DNA of 64,000 bases from CAZMNY01 sp964567745 (GTDB lineage: Bacteria > Planctomycetota > Planctomycetia > Pirellulales > Pirellulaceae), in contig CAZMNY010000038.1 of NCBI GenBank assembly GCA_964567745.1, positions 19,822 to 83,821 of the forward strand, in the 5' to 3' direction. Under the pieces are notes generated by a model, which was not told the DNA's origin, made no database searches, and saw nothing but the letters and a program-made list of their open reading frames with translations. The translations under genes were made by a program, and so were the position numbers. Shown one piece after another: positions 1-6,879 of this stretch (the stretch's first letter is position 1; each line of letters starts with the position of its first letter).

Positions 1-175
1 TGAATTCGACGTTGACGTTCTCCGCGCTGACGCCGGGCAAGTCGATCGTTACCGAGTAGCCCGTTTGCGACTCGACGATGTCCAGCGGCGGATTCACGCC
101 GCCGCTATCGCCTTGAAAGAACGGGTCGTCAAACAAGTCGGATAGTCGTTGCCAGGGAACTAGTTTCGTGCTCAT
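1..175 (-). CDS. Hsp20/alpha-crystallin family small heat shock protein (partial, N-terminus only)
   Basis: Only the first 58 codons lie in the window; the gene runs off the left edge. The translation begins MSTKLVPWQRLSDLFDDPFF and continues with NPPLDIVESQTGYSVTIDLPG, the usual Hsp20 layout: a short amphipathic N-terminus with W and FDD/FF residues, followed by the first strands of the alpha-crystallin domain with the DLPGV motif. Such proteins are cytoplasmic, ATP-independent holdases that bind unfolding clients. The ATG at 175-173 is preceded by a strong GGAGG-type ribosome binding site about 8 nt upstream. The family call is good; nothing can be said about the C-terminal IxI motif. Confidence 0.85.
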   Translation of the reverse strand, partial: MSTKLVPWQRLSDLFDDPFFQGDSGGVNPPLDIVESQTGYSVTIDLPGVSAENVNVEF

Positions 176-917
176 CTTCTTGCCTCCATAAAGACCAATT
201 ATTCGGCTGGCCCTCTTCGTCAGCCGCTAACCATTCCGCCAGGCAGATAAAGCAAGCAGCGTGCCAAATCCGAGTGATAACGACGCATGTCGCTATAAAG
301 AAACGACTTACGATTCAATGTTCGCCACTTTGATTCTCAGGCCAGACGGACAGGGAATGCCAAAACGGCATGCGGTCGCCAATTTGGCGCCCATGCCGTT
401 CGTAAGGAAGAGAAGGCCGCTCGAATTCTATCGGAGACGGCTACGCCGATGTATTTCCTTCAAAGGCCCGGCAGGGCGCTGATGAACCACAAGGCAAGTA
501 GATCGTCCAGCTTCTGCGCGTGGTATATCGGACCAAAACGTTACCCCGAAGGGTCCCGAAGGGGCAACGCGCAGGCACCCGTCGAGAATCACGAGCCTAG
601 AAGCGCCGGCAGGTAGCCGACGAACCTGATTCACCGGCACGGGGCGAGCCCGTGGGGGGGGGCTTCGTTACATTTTACACTCGTCACTTGGCACTTGGCA
701 CTTGGCACTTGGACGATTGTTGGCGTCTCGGGCACACGGCGCGAATACTCACCAACCTAATCCACCGACCAGGGCAAGACTGGGTCTGACGTTGTGTGGA
801 CGAAGCTGAGCAACGCGCCGTATCCGGCGGCAAAGCGCCTAGCCTTCCGCGGCACACGGGTTAACGAGGCCTTCGCGGCGATACTCATTGCGTTCGGGCT
901 GCGACGACGCGCTGGCG
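176..917. other. Intergenic region holding a dispersed repeat
   Basis: No convincing gene in 742 nt. The short open frames here lack protein-like composition. The stretch holds copy 1 of the repeat described at 550-724, a run of nine G near 654-662 and a short tandem repeat of ACTTGGC near 690-712. The part next to 918 lies downstream of the dehydrogenase gene. It does not encode the heme domain that homologues carry at that position. Confidence 0.6.
550..724. repeat. Dispersed intergenic repeat, copy 1 (about 170 bp)
   Basis: This stretch aligns by eye with 18504-18671 in the same orientation. Shared blocks are GGGGCAACGCGCA, GAGAATCAC/AAGAATCAC, GGCAGGTAGC, GAACCTG, TTCACCG and GACGATTGTTGG/AACGATCGTTGG. 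Both copies end in a short heptamer-type tandem array: ACTTGGC units here and ACTTTGC units in copy 2. Similarity is interrupted, notably by a G9 run in this copy. It may be a non-autonomous mobile element, a REP-like element or a conserved RNA. Confidence 0.6.
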
Positions 918-2819
918 CTATTTGGCTTCGGCAAGTCGACGAGCGGCATGTCGCCGAAGTAGCGATATCTTGCACTTGGTGAGAAACTGGACGCCGCGCA
1001 GCGGGTCGGCGCCAATAGCCGGCTCGATGCCGTACCAAATCATTAGCGGGAGACTCGCGTCGTTGCTGTCGGACTCGTGGGAGGCAAGCGCTTCGGCGAT
1101 GTTCCAGCGACGCTTGACGGGCAAGTCCTGCAGAAGCGAGGCGAGTTCGAGTCGAACGGCCGGCTCGCGGTCTTCGCGAGCCATCTCGGAGAACCTCTCC
1201 GTCAGTCCTACCAACACGCGGCGATCCTCACGCAACAAGCGAATCGACCATTGCCGAAGGTTGGCGTCCGCGTCGTCGAGTAGCGCGGTCAATCGGTCCG
1301 CCTGAAGGTTGCCGGTAGCGTGAAGAGTCCACAGCGCCCGCAGTCGCGAGGCCGCCGAGTTGTCTTTGGCATTCAATTGCGAGCGAAGCCGGACGACTGA
1401 TCTTGCGTCGATCTGTCGCTCAATCGATCGCTCCTGAAGCAATCTCTGCGCTGTGCGGACGAACCATTGGTTCTTGTGCTGAAGTCGCTCGACAAGCTCT
1501 ACGTCACTTTCGCGTTTCAAGTCGAGGCCGATGACGGGCTTTGGTTTTCCATAGGTGAGTTTAAAGATACGTCCGCTGGTCAGATGAATGCCGTCGGTAT
1601 CGTGACATTCGCCCAGGTCGCACCAGTCGGTGACATAAACGCCGCCGTCGGGACCGTACATGAGTTCGACGCCACGGAACCACGCGTCGCTCGTCGCAAA
1701 CAGGTCGGCGGCGTGCCGTCCGACGAATCCCGAGCCCTTGCGATGCAGGGTGTCATTGTTGATCCGAGCGCCATGAACATTGCAGGTATAGATTGAGCCT
1801 CGAAAGCGATCGGGCCAATTGTCGCCATAGTAGATCATGGCACCGCAATGCGCGTGGCCGCCGCCGAGCGCGTCGTGTTCGGTGCCGCCGCGCGACTTCG
1901 TCCAATCGCTTCCCGTCCAGTGGAAGTGATCGCTGCAGGCGCCGAGCAGCTGGTAGCTGTAGGGGTTGAGGTCCTCGCCGAACATGCGTTGGTAGCGTCC
2001 GCCAGGAATGAGGTGCCACAGGTGGCCAATTACGCAGTTGGTGAAGAAAGCCTGCCCGTGAAGGTCGAAATCGAGTCCCCAGGGATTGGTTGTGCCGTGG
2101 GCGACAATTTCAAAGTCACGGCGATGAGGATGAATTCGCCAAATGCCGCACTCAATGTCGACTCGATCTTTTTCCGGCGTACCGGGCTTACCGACTTTCG
2201 ATGGCGCGGTGATGCCGTTGAGACCGTACAGCCATCCGTCCGGCCCCCAGGTTAGACCGTTGAGCACGTTGTGGATGCCCTCGGTCGACCAACCGTCAAG
2301 CAAGGCCTCGGGCGGTCCATCAGGTTTGTCGTCGCCATTGGTGTCGGGAATGAATAGTAGATGCGGTGCCGAGCAAACCCAAACGCCCCCAAAGCCAACT
2401 TGGATTCCGCTGATGTAGTTTCCCTTGTCCCAGAAGACGGTGCGTTTATCGAATTGTCCGTCCCCGTCGACGTCTTCCAGAATCAAGATCCGATCGTTTC
2501 CTTCTGGCTTCCAATGCCGATACGAATAGCATTCGGCAACCCACAGCCGGCCGCGCGCATCGAAGCAGAACGAAATCGGTTGACGCACATGCGGCTCACC
2601 AGCAAACAGCGAGACTTCAAACCCTTCAGGCGGCGAAAACAACTTAGCCGACTCGGAAGGCGTGGGAGGTTGCTTGTCGCCGGGCTGTGTGTTCTTGGCA
2701 CCTGGCGGCAATTCGAGGTCCTTGGCGATCGGCCGCTCAACGGCCTTGAGTGAAGCGAATGCGATCACGAGCAAGGTCGTGGCAACGAGTGCTGTCTTGT
2801 AGAAGCTGAAGAATGGCAT
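918..2819 (-). CDS. PVC-type membrane-bound dehydrogenase, N-terminal half (beta-propeller plus HEAT)
   Basis: The 633-residue protein starts with a signal anchor (MPFFSFYKTALVATTLLVIA). A quinoprotein-like six-bladed propeller follows at about residues 55-420, with PEGFEVSLFAGEP, RGRLWVAE and MYGPDGGVYVTDW. This is typical of the planctomycete/verrucomicrobial membrane-bound dehydrogenase domain (TIGR02604). HEAT-like helices occupy about 440-630. Family members usually continue through more HEAT repeats into a C-terminal CxxCH heme domain, but this one stops right after the RRHAARRL helix. The missing portion is matched by the separate gene at 5536-6879. The protein is probably exported and membrane-tethered. 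Its substrate is unknown, with sugars or alcohols often assumed. No strong ribosome binding site precedes the ATG. Confidence 0.85.
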   Translation of the reverse strand: MPFFSFYKTALVATTLLVIAFASLKAVERPIAKDLELPPGAKNTQPGDKQPPTPSESAKLFSPPEGFEVSLFAGEPHVRQPISFCFDARGRLWVAECYSYRHWKPEGNDRILILEDVDGDGQFDKRTVFWDKGNYISGIQVGFGGVWVCSAPHLLFIPDTNGDDKPDGPPEALLDGWSTEGIHNVLNGLTWGPDGWLYGLNGITAPSKVGKPGTPEKDRVDIECGIWRIHPHRRDFEIVAHGTTNPWGLDFDLHGQAFFTNCVIGHLWHLIPGGRYQRMFGEDLNPYSYQLLGACSDHFHWTGSDWTKSRGGTEHDALGGGHAHCGAMIYYGDNWPDRFRGSIYTCNVHGARINNDTLHRKGSGFVGRHAADLFATSDAWFRGVELMYGPDGGVYVTDWCDLGECHDTDGIHLTSGRIFKLTYGKPKPVIGLDLKRESDVELVERLQHKNQWFVRTAQRLLQERSIERQIDARSVVRLRSQLNAKDNSAASRLRALWTLHATGNLQADRLTALLDDADANLRQWSIRLLREDRRVLVGLTERFSEMAREDREPAVRLELASLLQDLPVKRRWNIAEALASHESDSNDASLPLMIWYGIEPAIGADPLRGVQFLTKCKISLLRRHAARRLAEAK

Positions 2820-3001
2820 GGATCGCTCGCATGGTGTAGTCGGATACCGGGCCGCGCCCGTTGTCCGCGGACGAGAGGGTTAACGGCATTACATTGCTTG
2901 CCGAACCGCGTCGTGCTAGTTTACCGGATAGAATCCAACGCGTGGTTTCACCGTCGACCCATCGTGACACCAAACATTCGGTTCATCATGAGGGGTGAAG
3001 T

Positions 3002-3358
3002 ATGGACAAAGAGGATCGAGGCGAGAGCAACGCGGGCGAGATTCAGGGATCCGCCACAGCGAAGGCAGACGAGATCATTCCGCCAGCTCGGATGACACTC
3101 AGCATCGCCGCCGGACTGGTGGTTGTCGCGGCGACAGCCGGCTGTTCCAGCGTGGCCGTTCTCAAGGTCGGCATGTACGGGCTGTTTCTCCTGTGGGGCG
3201 GAGGCTACTTGGCTGGAGCGACCGGTAATCGACTTCTTTCCGACGCCAAATCAAAGCTCGTGGGCTACGTCTTGGCCGCAAGTCTGTTGCTGGCCTTCGT
3301 TTTGTCGAAACCTGCTTCATCCGGTATCGAATCAAACAAGGGCAAGACGACTGGTTGA
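3002..3358 (+). CDS. Small membrane protein of unknown function, apparently frameshifted
   Basis: The 118-residue product has a charged N-terminus (MDKEDRGES), then hydrophobic segments at about residues 31-50, 53-72 and 84-101, consistent with three membrane helices. An AGGGGTGAAG-type ribosome binding site sits just before the ATG. The end of the frame (SKPASSGIESNKGKTTG) looks unlike the rest. A second frame, open from 3229 to 3501 with no ATG, reads VETCFIRYRIKQGQDDWL and further convincing residues including a fourth hydrophobic stretch. One added base at the T run near 3300-3303 would join them into a protein of about 166 residues. I do not recognise the family. Confidence 0.6.
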   Translation: MDKEDRGESNAGEIQGSATAKADEIIPPARMTLSIAAGLVVVAATAGCSSVAVLKVGMYGLFLLWGGGYLAGATGNRLLSDAKSKLVGYVLAASLLLAFVLSKPASSGIESNKGKTTG

Positions 3359-3501
3359 TTTCGCTGTCGCTCGTGCCTCAGTTTCTTCAGGAAAACCCGC
3401 TTTCCTCCCTGGTAGGCATCGTGTCGACAGTTCTCGGCGGCGCCGCGGCGTATCGCGAGACGGCCAAACGTTTCTATTACGTGCGGGTCGAGACGCGTTA
3501 G
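3301..3501 (+). pseudogene. Out-of-frame C-terminal continuation of the small membrane protein
   Basis: The frame of the codon at 3301 translates as a clean protein tail: FIRYRIKQGQDDWLISLSL, then PQFLQENPLSSLVGIVSTVL, GGAAAYRETAKRFYYVRVE and a TAG stop at 3499-3501. Codon choice resembles that of neighbouring genes. There is no ATG; the only in-frame start is a TTG at 3355 that overlaps the TGA of the upstream gene (TTGA). It is either the tail of the 3002 gene after a one-base loss, or a translationally coupled 48-residue protein. The first reading seems more likely. Confidence 0.45.
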
Positions 3502-3659
3502 CCGAGACCAGCCAAAAAGCCGCTTGGATGATAGCTTCGACGAATGCGGCCAAGCGACTGAACTGCCCTTGTCAAAGAAACGTAGGAAGAGACAATTCCA
3601 GTGCGAACGCGACTACGTTCGCGATCCTACGTCATCACCAAGTGAGGAAACTCTGTTCG
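3359..3659. other. Gap between small membrane protein and lipoprotein genes
   Basis: The first half (to 3501) holds the out-of-frame tail described separately. In the remaining 158 nt I see no promoter or terminator that I would defend. A weak GAGG lies about 12 nt before the lipoprotein ATG at 3660. Confidence 0.4.
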
Positions 3660-4205
3660 ATGAATGCACTCAATCGTTTCGCACCCTGCCCGGCTTCTCT
3701 GCTATCTTGCCTCGTTTTCTTGACGGCGATTGGCTGTAGCGGCGGCTCGACCGAACCGACCAGCGGCAAATCGAACGGGACGGCAAAGCCCGCCGACGAC
3801 CACTCGGGACACGATCACTCAGCCCATGGACATGGCGACACAGGGCCTCACGACGGCCACATCCTCGAGACGAGCGACGCTCACTTTCATGCCGAATGGA
3901 CTCACACCGAGGATGGTCGAGTGACCGTCTATATCCTCGACTCGTCGGCCACGGCCGATCATCCAATCGAAGCGAAATCGGTGATTATCGAAACTGCCAT
4001 CGAAGGCGGCGCCGTGACTCCTTACGAATTGAAATCGGTTGGCGACGGCGAGACTTCGGTCGCCTTTGAAATCACCGACCTCGCCTTACTGGCCGTTCTG
4101 AAAGTCGCCTCGGACGAAGGCGCGACGGCCACGCTCAAGTTTTCCGCCGAAGGCAAAGACGTGACGGCCATGATCAAACACGACGACCACGGCCACTCGC
4201 ACTAA
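3660..4205 (+). CDS. Histidine-rich lipoprotein of unknown function
   Basis: The start chosen is the ATG at 3660, which begins a lipoprotein signal: MNALNRF, a hydrophobic stretch and the lipobox AIGC with Cys26. The frame stays open far upstream, but that part has no signal-like or protein-like character. The mature N-terminus is a His/Asp-rich segment at about residues 45-70 (DDHSGHDHSAHGHGDTGPHD). The protein ends in another His cluster (KHDDHGHSH). The middle, about 110 residues, looks like a small beta-sandwich. Such His runs bind divalent metals, so a periplasmic metal-binding or metal-buffering role is a fair inference. The 181-residue protein has no metal transporter beside it. Confidence 0.75.
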   Translation: MNALNRFAPCPASLLSCLVFLTAIGCSGGSTEPTSGKSNGTAKPADDHSGHDHSAHGHGDTGPHDGHILETSDAHFHAEWTHTEDGRVTVYILDSSATADHPIEAKSVIIETAIEGGAVTPYELKSVGDGETSVAFEITDLALLAVLKVASDEGATATLKFSAEGKDVTAMIKHDDHGHSH

Positions 4206-4306
4206 GCGACGATAAGTCAAAAGCGGCTGCCGAAATTTCAATCTCCGCCGCGAATGTCATCGTCTACAAAGGCTGCGTGATTTCATCCGCTCGGCCATGT
4301 TGAGAG

Positions 4307-5488
4307 TTGGACTCGATGTGCGAGATGGTTGAAAGCGTTGACGGGAAAAAGGAGAGTGATGGCGGACGTTCGCCATTGCGAGTTCTTGCGATTGAGCCAT
4401 TCTATGGCGGGAGCCATCAAGCCTTCCTCGATGGCTGGGTTGAGCGAAGCCGGCACGCTTGGAGACTTGTCACTTACTCCGCCCATCATTGGAAGTGGCG
4501 GATGCGGCACGCGTCGTGCACGGCCGCCTCGGAGGTGCAAGAATTGGCCGACGCGGGCCAGACGTGGGACGTCGTCTTTTGCACCGACATGCTGAACCTC
4601 GCCGAGTTCCGCGGCTTGTGTCCGCGGGCAGTCGCAGAGCTCCCGGCCGTCCTCTACTTTCATGAAAACCAACTGACGTATCCCACGCGGCACGCCAGCG
4701 AGCGAGATTTTCATTTCGTCGTTTCCAATTTTGTTTCCGCTGTCGCCGCCGATCAGATTTGGTTTAACTCGGCGTTTCATCGCGACGATTTTCTTCAGGC
4801 TTTGCCCGCCTTTTGGAGCCAGCTCCCTGACCATTGCCCAATGTCAGAACTCGAATCGCTTGCGGAAAAGTGTCGAGTTCAACATCCGGGTATCGACGCC
4901 GAGTCGTTTCGGCCAGCCAGCGCGACGCGCGGATCGAGCAATACGCCTCAAGTGACTTGGGCAGCGCGTTGGGAATTCGACAAGAATCCGGAATCGTTTT
5001 TCGACGCCTTGGACGACCCCGCGTTGGCACAGCGAAATTGGAATCTCGCTGTGCTCGGACAGTCTTTTCGTGAAACGCCCACGTGCTTCGAGGTCGCTCG
5101 CGAGAAATGGTCCGATCGAATCAGCCATTGGGGATTTCAGGCCACCCGTGAGGATTTCGTTTCTGCCCTGCAGTCGACTGACATCTTTGTCTCCTCGGCA
5201 ATCCATGAGTTCTTTGGAATCGGAGTGGTCGAAGCCATCACGGCCGGAGCAACTCCTTTGCTTCCGCGCCGACTGGCGTACCCCGAGCTCTTGCAACTCG
5301 AAACGTCGCCGGAACTGCAGCCGTGTTTCTATGATGACGACCGAGACCTGTCGGGCGCCCTGGTCCGACTGCTCGAACATCCGAATCGCCAGTCGCTTCA
5401 AGCCCGAGCCGCTGCGGCCGTTGCCCGCTTCGATTGGGCGAGCCGCTCTGCCGAATTGGACGAGGCAATTCAGCGAGCAACATACTGA
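4307..5488 (+). CDS. tRNA-queuosine alpha-mannosyltransferase (QTMAN/GTDC1) homologue
   Basis: The 393-residue protein matches the animal GTDC1/QTMAN family along its whole length. It has EPFYGGSHQAF at the N-terminus, HHWKWRMR, LYFHENQLTYP, ASERDFHF with SAVAADQIWFNSAFH, WAARWEFDKNPESFF, ISHWGF and IHEFFGIGVVEA. The last is the GT-B C-terminal EX7E-like donor-site region. The family transfers mannose from GDP-mannose to queuosine at the wobble position of tRNA-Asp. The bacterial member could do the same or glycosylate a related base; this is not shown by sequence alone. The ATG at 4307 is used; ATGs at 4316 and 4325 are alternatives. Its neighbours are unrelated, and it converges with the heme protein gene. 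Confidence 0.8.
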   Translation: MDSMCEMVESVDGKKESDGGRSPLRVLAIEPFYGGSHQAFLDGWVERSRHAWRLVTYSAHHWKWRMRHASCTAASEVQELADAGQTWDVVFCTDMLNLAEFRGLCPRAVAELPAVLYFHENQLTYPTRHASERDFHFVVSNFVSAVAADQIWFNSAFHRDDFLQALPAFWSQLPDHCPMSELESLAEKCRVQHPGIDAESFRPASATRGSSNTPQVTWAARWEFDKNPESFFDALDDPALAQRNWNLAVLGQSFRETPTCFEVAREKWSDRISHWGFQATREDFVSALQSTDIFVSSAIHEFFGIGVVEAITAGATPLLPRRLAYPELLQLETSPELQPCFYDDDRDLSGALVRLLEHPNRQSLQARAAAAVARFDWASRSAELDEAIQRATY

Positions 5489-5535
5489 CGACTGTGAAGA
5501 GCAAGTATGCTCGCTAGATCCGCCGACGTGTTACG

Positions 5536-6879
5536 TCACTTCTTCATCAGGAATGCGATTAAGTCTCGAACTTCGTTTTTGCTGAGTTTGTCGAGCAAGC
5601 CGTCGGGCATCATCGAGGTCGCCAGTTGTTTCGTCGAGTAAACATCGTCGGGCGGAATCAGCAACTCGCCCTCCGGAGTTGTCAAACGGATGACTCCCGA
5701 TGGCGCCGCGCGAGCGATCCCCGAGAGCACTCGACCACCCTCCGTTTGAACATGGGTCAAGCGATAGTCGTTGGCGACCGCGGCGCTTGGATCGACAATG
5801 TTCTCAAGTAGGTAATGCAAATTGTCGCGGTTTGAGCCGGTGAGGTCCGGGCCGATTTTGGCACCTTCGCCTCGTAATCGGTGGCACGTTGCGCAATTGG
5901 TTTTGAAGAGTTTCGCGCCGCCATCGAGATCGCCTCGGCTGAGCGTCTTGGCGTTCAACCTTCGCTTCCACTGCTCAATTTGCGCAAGTCGCGCCGCCGA
6001 ACTCTCGCGCACCGCGCCCCAGAGTTGATCGAGTTGTTTGTTGAGCTGCTTGTCGCCAAGGGAACGCATTTGCCTCACATGGAATGACGAAATGTCGACC
6101 GCCGCGATCTCCTCCGCCTGCAACGATTTCACGAGTTGGTTTGCCGAAGCGATTCGCGAGGCGAGCACGGCAATGGCGGCCTGTCGTTCGGCAACGTTCC
6201 AACTCGGATAGCCGAGAAGCAGTTCGGCGGTGGTTTCCGCGCGGCCGCTCGAGGCGAGTCCTCGGATGGCACCGATCCGAAGCAGCGGGTCGTCAAGCAG
6301 TTCGATATAAAAGGGCGTCAGCTTGGGAACGTGATGGCCGACAAGCTGGTCTAGCGCCCACTGTCGGTCCGACGAGTCGGCACGTTGGTTGCCCGCGATA
6401 CCCTGCAGGCGACGGACCGCCCGTTGATCTTGGAAAACGAGCGCCAACTCATCGGCTCGTCTTCGTACAGCTTGAGAATGGCTCTTCTGCAATCCAGGAT
6501 AGATCTCGTCCCATCCGGCCGGCTTGGGGCTTCGCTTTTGCCCTGCGAGCGCGTCGCCGATTCCATCGAGAATATCTTCGCGAAAACTGTCGTCGCTCGA
6601 CTGCCCCAGCGCGCCGACCAATGCCGCCATCACTTGCCCCACACGATCCGTCTCGTCATCCTCTTCCGCGGGCGGCTCGGCTTGAGCTGGCTCCGGCGCC
6701 AGCGGCTGGGTCGCAGAGGGCTGTGTCTCGACCGAATTCGGCGCGACCGGTCTCGTGAGCTCGGGCTCTTCTGGGCGAGAATCATACGCGGCAACGCCGA
6801 AGTTCGGCGAGAAGCTGAGAATCGCGTAGACCAATAGGCAGACCAATGAGGCGGCCGCGACCAAGCGAGCAGACATCAT
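5536..6879 (-). CDS. HEAT-repeat c-type cytochrome, C-terminal half of a PVC dehydrogenase
   Basis: The 447-residue protein has an N-terminal signal anchor (residues 3-28) and a Pro/Glu/Ala-rich linker to about 75. HEAT-like helices fill about 80-300, including DDSFREDILDGIGDAL and YPSWNVAERQAAIAVLASR. A heme-binding domain of the TIGR02603 type follows: FKTNCATCHRLRGEG, IGPDLTGSNR, LLENIVDPSAAVANDYR and the distal-ligand region SMMPDGLLDKLS. In most planctomycetes this whole segment is the C-terminal part of one polypeptide with the dehydrogenase propeller. Here it has its own signal sequence and lies upstream of the propeller gene on the same strand. Its ATG overlaps the kinase stop by 4 nt (ATGA), so the two are translationally coupled. 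Confidence 0.85.
   Translation of the reverse strand: MMSARLVAAASLVCLLVYAILSFSPNFGVAAYDSRPEEPELTRPVAPNSVETQPSATQPLAPEPAQAEPPAEEDDETDRVGQVMAALVGALGQSSDDSFREDILDGIGDALAGQKRSPKPAGWDEIYPGLQKSHSQAVRRRADELALVFQDQRAVRRLQGIAGNQRADSSDRQWALDQLVGHHVPKLTPFYIELLDDPLLRIGAIRGLASSGRAETTAELLLGYPSWNVAERQAAIAVLASRIASANQLVKSLQAEEIAAVDISSFHVRQMRSLGDKQLNKQLDQLWGAVRESSAARLAQIEQWKRRLNAKTLSRGDLDGGAKLFKTNCATCHRLRGEGAKIGPDLTGSNRDNLHYLLENIVDPSAAVANDYRLTHVQTEGGRVLSGIARAAPSGVIRLTTPEGELLIPPDDVYSTKQLATSMMPDGLLDKLSKNEVRDLIAFLMKK

Noticed and set aside
757..1038. Possible continuation of the dehydrogenase gene into a heme domain in another frame
   Set aside because: Checked the frames downstream of 918: no CxxCH or TIGR02603-like motifs, so simple frameshift loss is not supported.
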